A DNA stretch of 26,332 bases from JBMNOI01 sp050942995 (lineage in GTDB: Bacteria > Chloroflexota > Anaerolineae > UBA1429), in the NCBI GenBank assembly GCA_050942995.1, contig JBMNOI010000049.1, positions 1-26,332 of the forward strand, given 5' to 3'. The notes beneath the pieces are model-generated. The model was given only the letters and a program-made list of their open reading frames with translations. It did not search any database and was not told the DNA's origin. The first letter of the stretch is position 1, and each line of letters begins with the position of its first letter. Made by a program: the position numbers and the translations under genes. Below, in pieces: positions 16,345 to 23,362 of this stretch.

Positions 16345-17403
16345 ATGCCCCAACGCATGACATCACGTCAGCGCATGCTGGCCGCCATTCGCCATGAGAC
16401 TGTCGACCGTGTGCCGGTGTCTCCCTGGGGGCTGGGCCGCATCCCTCCGGATAGCGCTCTGGCCGCCGAGCTCATCGCGCGAACTGATCCGTGGCTGGAG
16501 GTCGGGCCGGGGTGTAATGTAATGGGTGGCGCCGCGATGAGGGTGGATGTGATGAGACAGGGCCATGTGGAGCGGCGGATCGTGCATGCGCCGGGTCGCG
16601 ATTTGGTGGAGGTGTGGACGACTACAGAGCAAACGACGGCCTGTACGGAGTATCTGTGCAAAGATGAGGCTGATATCGAGGCGTTGCTGTCCATCCCCTA
16701 TCGATCTCCCCGTCCCGATGTCGATGCGTTTCACGCGTTGCGTCGGCGGGTGGGGGAAGATGGGCTGGTGGTGATGGGCATCGCCAACGGGTTGTGCTAC
16801 CCCAACGATGTATTGGGCCCCGAATATTGTAGCTATCTGTGGGCCACCCGTCCCGAGTTGATCATCCATATGGTGCAGCAGGCTGCTGAGCGGACGCTGG
16901 CCGTCGTGGAGCAGGCCTGTGAGGGCGGCGTGGACTGTTTTCGTATCGTCGGCGGTGAATATGCGACGCAGCTCATGGGAAGACGAGCATGGGATGAGCT
17001 GATCGTGCCCTACGATACGACTTTGATCGAGCTAATCCACGCCTGTGGAGGGATTGTCCACTACCACAACCACGGGAATATGCAGCGCTTTCTGGAGGAT
17101 ATCGCCGCGCTGGGCGTCGATTCCCTGGATCCACTGGAACAGCCGCCCTATGGCGACATAACCATGGAAGAGGCCATGTCGCGCATCGGCGACAGGGTGT
17201 GTCTGGTGGGCGGGCTGGACGACCGGGAGGTGCTGGATACCCGGCCGAAGGATGAGGTTTTGCGGATGGGGGCGGCGCTGTTATCCTCTGCAGGAGATAC
17301 GGGCTATATGCTGGGCGGCACATCGTCGGGGATCTATGGCGAGCGGGCGGCGCGCCATTTCATCGCCCTGGGCGATGTGGCCGAGCAGCATGCGCGCCGT
17401 TGA
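16345..17403 (+). CDS. Uroporphyrinogen decarboxylase family (URO-D/MtaA-like) protein
   Basis: 352 residues with a URO-D TIM barrel. The opening TSRQRMLAAIRHETVDRVPV, a central GGEYATQLMGRRAWDELI and a late LDPLEQPPYGDI segment mark the family. It is not the haem enzyme: it lacks the usual N-terminal substrate-binding arginine pattern of HemE and sits with catabolic oxidoreductases. Such paralogues include corrinoid-dependent methyltransferases and many uncharacterised proteins next to Gfo/Idh genes. Where relatives as I recall them have HYHCHG, this protein has VHYHNHGN (N242). The start is ATG 16345, with GGAGG six bases upstream. Function is unknown. Confidence 0.85.
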   Translation: MPQRMTSRQRMLAAIRHETVDRVPVSPWGLGRIPPDSALAAELIARTDPWLEVGPGCNVMGGAAMRVDVMRQGHVERRIVHAPGRDLVEVWTTTEQTTACTEYLCKDEADIEALLSIPYRSPRPDVDAFHALRRRVGEDGLVVMGIANGLCYPNDVLGPEYCSYLWATRPELIIHMVQQAAERTLAVVEQACEGGVDCFRIVGGEYATQLMGRRAWDELIVPYDTTLIELIHACGGIVHYHNHGNMQRFLEDIAALGVDSLDPLEQPPYGDITMEEAMSRIGDRVCLVGGLDDREVLDTRPKDEVLRMGAALLSSAGDTGYMLGGTSSGIYGERAARHFIALGDVAEQHARR

Positions 17404-17507
17404 GGCGGCCACCTATCTGTCGGAACGACATGCCCCACGCGCCTCGTGATCTGTGTATTGAATCGAGTTTGCGCGTGGCGGAACATCACGAATCGGAGGA
17501 GTCGATC

Positions 17508-18598
17508 ATGCCAGAGCTTTTCGATCCCATTTTTATAAACGGCCTGCATCTGAGAAATCGAGTAATGCGGTCTGCCACGGCCGAGTTCCTGGCGGATGTG
17601 ACGACCGGCGCTCCTACGCCGGTCATGTCCAGAATATACCGCGATCTGGCCGAGGGAGGCGTCGGGCTTGTGGTGACCGGTCACGCCTGCGTCGACCTGA
17701 GGGGGCGGACGCACCCTTATATGGCCTCCATGGCCGACGATTCGTTGATCGCCGCCTGGCGAGAGGTGATCCGTCCGGCGCAAGAGCTTGGCGCCAGTAT
17801 GATGATACAGCTTAATCATGGGGGGCATCGGTGGATCCACAGGTCGTTCCCGATCCCATCTCCCCCTCGGGGGTGGCGACGAACGATCTGGCGATTCCCC
17901 GAGAGATGACGACGGATGAGATCGAGCATGCGGCGGAGCGATTTGTCCGGGCGGCGCGACGCGCCCGTGAGGCGGGTTTTGACGGGGTGCAGATTCACGG
18001 CGCGCATGGCTATCTGGTGACCCAGTTCCTCAGCCCATGGACCAATCGACGCGATGATGCGTGGGGTGGGGACGAGATTTGTCGTCGGGCGTTTCTGAAG
18101 GCGATCGTACAGGGGATTCGGCGAGAGGTGGGGGCGGACTACCCGGTATGGATCAAGCTCGGCGTGGCCGGCCGACGAGAGAGCGGGCTATCTATGGAGG
18201 AGGGAGCCCGGGTTGCCGCGGCATGCGTCGAGTGGGGGATCGATTGTATCGAGATCAGCCATGGGCTGGGCGTCCCTGAAGAGCTGGATGAAACGGGCGA
18301 GGGGCGATTTTTGCCCATGGCCGAGGCTGTACGGCGCCAGGTGCCCGACGGATACCCCCTGGCGCCGGTCGCCGGTTTTCGTACGCGGCAGGGGATGGAG
18401 CGGATCCTGGCCAGCGGCGTCGCGCAGATCATCAGTATCTGTCGCCCTCTGATCGCCGAGCCCGACCTACCGCACAGGCTCCGAGAGGGATCCGAGGCCC
18501 TGTGCGTACGCTGTGACCTCTGCCGCCCCCGGCAGGCGGGCGATGGGGTGGCGTGTCGCAATGCGAATGTGCGCCACCTGGCCGAAAAGAGATCATGA
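17508..18598 (+). pseudogene. NADH:flavin oxidoreductase, Old Yellow Enzyme family, interrupted by a -1 frameshift
   Basis: The N-terminal part is read from ATG 17508 (GGAGG eight bases upstream): MPELFDPIFINGLHLRNRVM through QLNHGG. That frame then runs into unrelated sequence and stops at 17909. The C-terminal part continues in another frame from about 17825 to 18598 with VDPQVVPDPISPSGVA, the FMN-barrel catalytic segment DGVQIHGAHGYLVTQFLSP, WIKLGV, and a C-terminal cysteine cluster (CVRCDLC and a fourth Cys 12 residues later) that could hold an Fe-S centre. Together the parts make a 363-residue protein of normal OYE length. The break lies in the six-G run at 17820-17825; one added G restores the whole frame. 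A sequencing error, a recent mutation or phase variation are all possible. Confidence 0.85.
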
Positions 18599-18612
18599 GG
18601 GACTCTCGACAG

Positions 18613-18641
18613 GTCCGGCCCGGAGGGGCCGGACTAATTTT
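18613..18641 (+). terminator. Intrinsic terminator after the OYE-type gene
   Basis: GTCCGGCCC (18613-18621) pairs with GGGCCGGAC (18626-18634) over nine bases, four-base loop, then TAATTTT. It closes the Gfo-UroD-OYE group. Confidence 0.82.
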
Positions 18642-18726
18642 GTTAACATTTATAGGCATACGTTTGCGATACATACGCCTGACAGGCCTTTTCTTCGGGT
18701 TTTGACGAGGCGAGGACGATTGACTC

Positions 18727-18755
18727 TTGACAATCGTGTGGTCCCGTGATAGCAT
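18727..18755 (+). promoter_or_regulatory. Promoter of the SH3b-protein gene
   Basis: A perfect TTGACA (18727-18732), a 17-base spacer and TAGCAT (18750-18755), with a second AT-rich box (CATAAT) just after. The leader to ATG 18904 would be about 140 bases. Apart from the terminator, this promoter and a tetranucleotide repeat, 18599-18903 holds no gene. Confidence 0.6.
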
Positions 18756-18825
18756 AATTATGAGTAATGATCCGGTTTTTGCGCTTTGGCCTTGTGCCCG
18801 ACGGCAAAACCGCATGGATCGTGCT

Positions 18826-18841
18826 CCTTCCTTCCTTCCTT
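18826..18841. repeat. (CCTT)4 tetranucleotide repeat in the SH3b leader
   Basis: Four perfect tandem CCTT units, 62 bases before the SH3b ATG and downstream of its promoter. They lie in the 5' leader, where a change in copy number would alter leader length but not the reading frame from ATG 18904. Confidence 0.8.
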
Positions 18842-18903
18842 CATCGATGCACGGGGCGCGCTCCCACTACACGGGTGGCATCGCTTATCCGAAGGAGGGT
18901 GTT

Positions 18904-19488
18904 ATGAGAATCAAGGGTAGGTTCGTCGGCGTCATTCTGCAGGCCGTGGTGGTTCTCGGGCTGCTCGTTGCGCCGCTGACGGCATATGCTATGGATGCAC
19001 CACCATCGGCGGTAGCTACCGCGCCTGTGGCACTCGTTGTAGGGACGCCAACCCATGTGGTCAGGGCACCACTTGGGCTGCGTTTACGGACAGAGCCGAA
19101 TTTGGCTGCGCCCGTCATTCTCACTCTGCAGAACGGAGAGAAGGTTCGCGTTATCGGTGATCCGGTGTTCAATCAGGGAATCTCCTGGTCGTTCGTACGG
19201 GTCAAACGCGGACATGTTGTGCACGAGGGGTACGCTGCGACCGCCTACCTGGCGATCTTTCCCGGTTGGGTACCGACCGGAGAGACCGGCCTCAAGGTGA
19301 CGGCACCGGCCGGTCTGCGGTTGCGTTCAGGACCCGGATTTGGATTTGCGATCAAGCGGATCGTGCCCTTTGGTACCATTCTGCAGCCGACGGGTGTGAC
19401 CAAGTTCGCTCATGGCATCGAGTGGACAGAGGTGCAGTTCAACGGGGTTACGCTTTGGGCGGCCAGCAAATGGCTGACGCCCATCTGA
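18904..19488 (+). CDS. Secreted tandem SH3b-domain protein
   Basis: 194 residues. A signal peptide (positive start MRIKGR, hydrophobic core, cleavage likely after AYA at residue 29) is followed by a short Ala/Pro linker. Two bacterial SH3 domains follow (about 51-118 and 129-194), each opening with the typical GLRLR-x-x-P motif (APLGLRLRTEP and APAGLRLRSGP). SH3b domains bind cell-wall peptides or glycans, and no catalytic domain is attached. The start is ATG 18904, with GGAGG five bases upstream; the in-frame extension back to 18727 is rejected because it would bury the signal peptide. A cell-wall role is likely, given the L,D-transpeptidase gene next door. Confidence 0.88.
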   Translation: MRIKGRFVGVILQAVVVLGLLVAPLTAYAMDAPPSAVATAPVALVVGTPTHVVRAPLGLRLRTEPNLAAPVILTLQNGEKVRVIGDPVFNQGISWSFVRVKRGHVVHEGYAATAYLAIFPGWVPTGETGLKVTAPAGLRLRSGPGFGFAIKRIVPFGTILQPTGVTKFAHGIEWTEVQFNGVTLWAASKWLTPI

Positions 19489-19520
19489 TCCCGATTCGTC
19501 ACTTCTCACCTCCCGTACTT

Positions 19521-19559
19521 CAGGACCCGACCGATGTGCCGGTCGGGTCCTGATATTTG
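19521..19559 (+). terminator. Intrinsic terminator after the SH3b gene
   Basis: A perfect 12-bp stem, CAGGACCCGACC (19521-19532) with GGTCGGGTCCTG (19541-19552), eight-base loop, then ATATTTG. The T tract is short but the stem is very strong. Confidence 0.8.
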
Positions 19560-19668
19560 TCGCGATGCTCCCCCGACCGATTGAGGCTTGATTTTGTCAC
19601 CTCGCATTGTTTTGACCTTATTTTTATCCCCACAACCCTTTCTGAGCTGAGATCGAGTCGTTATCGAG

Positions 19669-19696
19669 TTGCCGCCGATATATGCCCTCTTATAAT
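19669..19696 (+). promoter_or_regulatory. Promoter of the L,D-transpeptidase gene
   Basis: TTGCCG (19669-19674), a 16-base spacer and a perfect TATAAT (19691-19696). Transcription from about 19703 gives a leader of some 44 bases. The rest of 19560-19668 is AT-rich with no gene visible. Confidence 0.65.
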
Positions 19697-19746
19697 AATC
19701 GATACAATTTCGACGCAGTATCCATCGAATCCATGTGAGTGTAGCT

Positions 19747-21201
19747 ATGCCATCCGATCAATTCGATGACATTGAACGCCGTTCGGCGCGCTCCGGGCAT
19801 GAGGCTGAGATCCGGGTACGGCTCGATAAAGGGATCAGGGCGGCACGCCGGGGATGGCGCAACGAGGCCTGGCGTCTGTTGGAAGCCGTGCTCGAGCTGG
19901 ATCCCGACAACGAGGAGGCCTGGCTCTGGTTAGCGGCCATGACGTCTGACCGGGAGCTTGCCCGCGCGATTTATCAACGGGTGTTGACTTCTCACCCGTC
20001 GAGCTCACGAGCTCATGACGGGCTGCGCAATCTGGATGAGCAGGGCACCCGGGAGGAAAAGCTAACGCCCTCCGCCGATGAGGATATGGCAGTGGCTGAT
20101 GCGATGCCTTCGCCGCCTCGGGTGCAGGGACGGATTCGGGGGCGTCTTCGAGGTGGCGTATCGCGCAAGCCCTCTGAGGGATCGGATGATAAGACAGACG
20201 AGCCCGAGCCCGTCGCGAGACCCTCAGATACTGCGGATCGGACCCGGAGGGCGGCACCGGGAAAGGGCAGGAGCCACCGCAAGAGAGCCGTCGGCGTCCG
20301 AACGGGCCAGGAGGCATCGGATCGTCGCGTTGATCACGATCTCGACCAGAACCTGGACCTCCAGGGAGATGATGCCAGCCTGAACGATCGCCTGAATCAT
20401 CGCGATAGCGGTGAGGAATGTGACGAATTCCCGGATCGGTTTCGGCCGATCAAGCTGGCCGTGGCGCCTCTTGCCGGCGGCGTTGCTCGACGCATCACCC
20501 TGCGCGACCTGATCATGATCGCCATGCTCAGCTTTGTCGTCCTGGGAACAGCGGCTATTCTGATTTTGAGCGGCAACCAGGTTCGCGCCGAGGAGTTTCG
20601 GGGCGCCCTGGGCATTATTGTAGACACGCCCACTCTGACGCCCACCCCAGATGTGACGCCCACAACGGAAGCTACGCCCACGGTGAAACCTACCGAGACG
20701 CCCTTGCCCAGTCCGACGTTTACGCCGACTGTTACACCGACGCCTTCCCCCACGCCGACTCCTGCGTGGGTGACCGAGCGCTATCTGCCCCTACCATTGG
20801 ATGAAAAGTGGATCGAGGTAGACTTGACCGAGCAGATGCTGTATGCTTACGATGGCACCGAGCTGGTGTACACGGCCGTCATCAGCAGCGGCAAAGCCGG
20901 CACGCCCACCGTTGAAGGCAAGTACCGGATCGTGCAAAAGCTCGAGTCACAGCTCATGACGGGGCCCGGCTACTATTTGCCGGGTGTGTCCTATGTGCAG
21001 TACTTTTATCGGGGCTTTGCATTGCATGGGGCATACTGGCATGACGATTGGGGCGCCCCTACCAGCCATGGGTGTGTGAATCTGAAAGAGGAAGATGCCG
21101 AGTGGTTGTATCGCTGGACCGATCCGCAAGTGCCCGACGGCGTCTTGATGGTGCATTCTAGCGAGCAAGAACCCGGGACATGGGTGATCATTCATCAGTA
21201 G
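19747..21201 (+). CDS. Membrane-anchored YkuD-family L,D-transpeptidase with TPR-like N-terminus and Thr/Pro stalk
   Basis: 484 residues, apparently in-out topology. Residues about 20-100 form a TPR-like helical region (WLWLAAMTSDRELARAIYQR), then a long charged low-complexity stretch. One membrane helix spans about 252-275 (LIMIAMLSFVVLGTAAILIL), followed by a Thr/Pro stalk (TPT repeats, about 296-340). The YkuD catalytic domain (about 350-484) has the HG of FALHGAYWH and the SHGCVN motif with nucleophile C443. It should form 3-3 peptidoglycan cross-links or attach proteins outside the membrane. ATG 19747 and GTG 19735 are both possible starts and neither has a clear ribosome binding site. 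The SDR gene begins 34 bases later. Confidence 0.92.
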   Translation: MPSDQFDDIERRSARSGHEAEIRVRLDKGIRAARRGWRNEAWRLLEAVLELDPDNEEAWLWLAAMTSDRELARAIYQRVLTSHPSSSRAHDGLRNLDEQGTREEKLTPSADEDMAVADAMPSPPRVQGRIRGRLRGGVSRKPSEGSDDKTDEPEPVARPSDTADRTRRAAPGKGRSHRKRAVGVRTGQEASDRRVDHDLDQNLDLQGDDASLNDRLNHRDSGEECDEFPDRFRPIKLAVAPLAGGVARRITLRDLIMIAMLSFVVLGTAAILILSGNQVRAEEFRGALGIIVDTPTLTPTPDVTPTTEATPTVKPTETPLPSPTFTPTVTPTPSPTPTPAWVTERYLPLPLDEKWIEVDLTEQMLYAYDGTELVYTAVISSGKAGTPTVEGKYRIVQKLESQLMTGPGYYLPGVSYVQYFYRGFALHGAYWHDDWGAPTSHGCVNLKEEDAEWLYRWTDPQVPDGVLMVHSSEQEPGTWVIIHQ

Positions 21202-21235
21202 CGCACATGATCGGAAGACAGGAGCAGAAGTAGAA

Positions 21236-22000
21236 ATGAGTATCCTGGATAGATTCTCTCTGCAGGGGCGGACAGCGCTGGTTACCGGAAGTGGGCAGGG
21301 TATTGGGCGAGCCTTTGCGCTGGCATTGGCCGAGGCCGGTGCCAGTGTGGCTGTGGTCGATATCAACCCCACGACGGCCCGGGCGGTGGCCGCTGAAATC
21401 GAGGCGCTCGGCGCACGTTCTCTGGCGTTGCATGTCGATGTGACGCAAAAAGAGCAGGTGCACCGTATGGTGAATGATGTGCTGGATGCGTGGGGCAAGC
21501 TCGATATCGGCGTAAACAATGCAGGGATGGGCAACTGGGCTGATGCTGAGGCGATGAGCGAGGCCGATTGGGATCGAGTGCTCGACCTCAATCTAAAGGC
21601 GGTGTTTCTCTGTTGCCAGGCCGAGGGGCAGGTGATGCTGCGTCAGGGATATGGCAAGATCATCAACACCGCCTCCATGTCGGCGCATATCGTCAATCGC
21701 CCGCAGAATCAGGTGGCTTATAATGCGTCCAAGGCCGGTGTCGTCCATCTTACACGCTCTATGGCCGCCGAGTGGGCGTCTCGCGGTGTGCGGGTCAATT
21801 CGATCAGCCCCGGCTATACGCGGACATCCCTGGTGGACCAGGTGGCGCGTCTCATCCCCGGGTGGGTGCGGGATATCCCGATGGGACGCATGGCCGAGAC
21901 CGAGGATCTGCAGGGGGCTGTGGTATTCCTGGCTTCCGCAGCGTCGGATTATGTGACGGGACATGATCTGGTAGTAGACGGTGGCTTTACTATCTGGTGA
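21236..22000 (+). CDS. Short-chain dehydrogenase/reductase (classical SDR)
   Basis: 254 residues. The cofactor motif TGSGQGIG (17-24), NNAG (94-97), and the catalytic residues S147 or S149, Y162 and K166 (AYNASK) are all present. Asp42 at the end of the second beta strand (VVDIN) favours NAD over NADP. The sequence resembles the gluconate-5/mannitol dehydrogenase group of polyol and sugar-acid enzymes, but substrate cannot be fixed. The ribosome binding site is rather distant (AGGAG about 11 bases before ATG). It follows the L,D-transpeptidase gene by 34 bases and may be co-transcribed with it, although no functional link is obvious. Confidence 0.92.
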   Translation: MSILDRFSLQGRTALVTGSGQGIGRAFALALAEAGASVAVVDINPTTARAVAAEIEALGARSLALHVDVTQKEQVHRMVNDVLDAWGKLDIGVNNAGMGNWADAEAMSEADWDRVLDLNLKAVFLCCQAEGQVMLRQGYGKIINTASMSAHIVNRPQNQVAYNASKAGVVHLTRSMAAEWASRGVRVNSISPGYTRTSLVDQVARLIPGWVRDIPMGRMAETEDLQGAVVFLASAASDYVTGHDLVVDGGFTIW

Positions 22001-22075
22001 TATATGTCGCCCGCTCCTCTGAGAGGCATTCGGGTGATACCGGACCATGACGCAGCCCTGTCCGGGCACGGCAAC

Positions 22076-22104
22076 TTGCAGCGTCGTTTAACTTGGGTTA
22101 TACT
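22076..22104 (+). promoter_or_regulatory. Promoter of the pyrimidine operon
   Basis: TTGCAG (22076-22081), a 17-base spacer and TATACT (22099-22104). Predicted start near 22111 leaves a leader of about 140 bases before pyrC that contains an intrinsic terminator. Confidence 0.65.
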
Positions 22105-22157
22105 ATGGTCGATGAGCGGCCGTGAGTTAACCGGTCTCACAGGTGAGAAATGATCCA

Positions 22158-22256
22158 ATGAGGGCCCCTACTGTTGCACAGCGCGCAGGGGCCTATTTTT
22201 GTGCCTGCGGTCCGGCACGATACGAGATGAGGCGAGCCTGGAGGATGCCCGAATGA
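22158..22256 (+). CDS. Possible 32-codon leader peptide of the pyrimidine operon
   Basis: An ATG at 22158 opens a 32-codon frame (first residues MRAPTVAQRAGAYFCACG) that runs straight through the terminator hairpin and U tract. It ends with TGA at 22254-22256, overlapping the pyrC ATG (22253-22255) as ATGA. A possible ribosome binding site AGGTGAG lies ten bases upstream. The layout equals that of the E. coli pyrBI leader peptide, where translation prevents terminator formation. A frame of this size without stops could arise by chance in GC-rich DNA, so the call is tentative. Confidence 0.35.
   Translation: MRAPTVAQRAGAYFCACGPARYEMRRAWRMPE
22162..22200 (+). terminator. Intrinsic terminator in the pyr leader (candidate attenuator)
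   Basis: GGCCCCT (22163-22169) pairs with AGGGGCC (22187-22193), extended by a G-U pair, with a nested CTGT/ACAG hairpin inside, and is followed by A and five Ts (22196-22200). It sits about 50 bases after the predicted transcription start and 53 before pyrC, with no second good promoter after it. Full-length pyr transcripts must therefore read through it. An alternative is that it simply ends transcription from the upstream SDR gene. Confidence 0.72.
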
Positions 22257-23314
22257 GCGATTTGCGATTGCCCGGTATGATCGATGCTCATGTTCATTTG
22301 CGAGAGCCGGGGGGCACTCATAAAGAGGACATTCTCTCGGGCACCCGGGCGGCGCTGGCAGGGGGCGTCGTCGGTGTGCTGGATATGCCCAACAATACCC
22401 CTCCGGTGGTGGACAGGCAGTCCCTGTCAGCCAAACAGACGATTTTCGAGCGCAAGGCCGTAAGCGATTACGGTCTTTTTCTTGGCTTTCAGGGGGGGGA
22501 CCTTGACGATCTGGTGGATGCTGCCGGACAGGCGGTGGGCCTGAAACTCTATCTGGACGAGACCTTTGGCCGCATGACGATGCGAGATGATCGGCTACTG
22601 GAGGCCGTCTTTGAGGCATGGCCCGGTCCCGGGCCGATCACCATTCACGCCGAAAGCGAATCGATCCCCGGCGCACTGGATCTCGCTCATCGCTACCGGC
22701 AGCGGGTTCACGTGGCCCATGTGCCTCAACCTGATGACCTGCTGGTCATCGAGTCGGCGCGCCAGCGCGGTGTGGAGGTCACCTGTGAAGTGACGCCCCA
22801 TCACCTCTTTCTCTCCGACGACGATCTGCCCCGTCTGGGCGCGTATGGGCAGATGAAGCCCCCTCTCATCCCTGCCGCTCAGGTGGAGCTCTTCTGGGAG
22901 AGATTGGCCCTGGTGGATATGATCGCCAGCGACCACGCGCCTCATGCGCGGGATGAAAAAGACTCGGACACGCCGCCGCCGGGGGTCCCGGGTCTGGAGA
23001 CCACACTGCCTTTGCTTCTCTACGCGGTGGATGCGGGCCGTCTCTCGCCGGTGAGGATGATCGAGCTGATATATCACAATCCGTTGCGGGTGTACGGTTT
23101 GAGCGGGCCTGTGGATACCGAGGTGGAGGTTGCTCTGGAGGGAGTTTATCGATTCCCGGAGAGGGGTTACCAAACACGTTGCGGGTGGACGCCCTTTGCC
23201 GGGCAGCCTGCCCTGGGACGCATCGTATCCGTTCGCTTGCACGGGCAGATCGTCTATCGAGACGGTGAGGTTTTGGCGACACCCGGGTTTGGGCGTCTGT
23301 TGGTGCGGGCGTGA
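22253..23314 (+). CDS. pyrC: Dihydroorotase
   Basis: 353 residues, a cyclic amidohydrolase that interconverts N-carbamoyl-aspartate and dihydroorotate, the third step of pyrimidine synthesis. The Zn2+ site is intact: H13 and H15 (DAHVHLRE), the probable carboxylated lysine K98 (GLKLYLDE), H132 (TIHAE), H156 (HVAHV) and the catalytic D227 (ASDHAPH). The substrate-binding segment DMPNNTPP is also present. The sequence resembles the compact multifunctional-complex (CAD-like) class rather than the E. coli class. The start is ATG 22253, with GGAGG eight bases upstream; the open frame back to 22199 lacks a site and crosses the terminator. First gene of the pyr operon. Confidence 0.93.
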   Translation: MSDLRLPGMIDAHVHLREPGGTHKEDILSGTRAALAGGVVGVLDMPNNTPPVVDRQSLSAKQTIFERKAVSDYGLFLGFQGGDLDDLVDAAGQAVGLKLYLDETFGRMTMRDDRLLEAVFEAWPGPGPITIHAESESIPGALDLAHRYRQRVHVAHVPQPDDLLVIESARQRGVEVTCEVTPHHLFLSDDDLPRLGAYGQMKPPLIPAAQVELFWERLALVDMIASDHAPHARDEKDSDTPPPGVPGLETTLPLLLYAVDAGRLSPVRMIELIYHNPLRVYGLSGPVDTEVEVALEGVYRFPERGYQTRCGWTPFAGQPALGRIVSVRLHGQIVYRDGEVLATPGFGRLLVRA

Positions 23315-23362
23315 CATAACGATCGGGTATGTGAGGGCAGAGCGTAAAGCGGGAGGGATAAC

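Noticed and set aside
17820..17826. Programmed -1 ribosomal frameshift at GGGGGGC in the OYE-type gene
   Set aside because: In the zero frame the P-site codon would slip onto TGG with a mismatch, so it is not a standard slippery heptamer, and I saw no clear downstream stimulator. A base deletion is simpler.
18727..18903. In-frame N-terminal extension of the SH3b protein
   Set aside because: It would place 59 residues before a clear signal peptide and ignores the GGAGG before ATG 18904. The region also contains the promoter.
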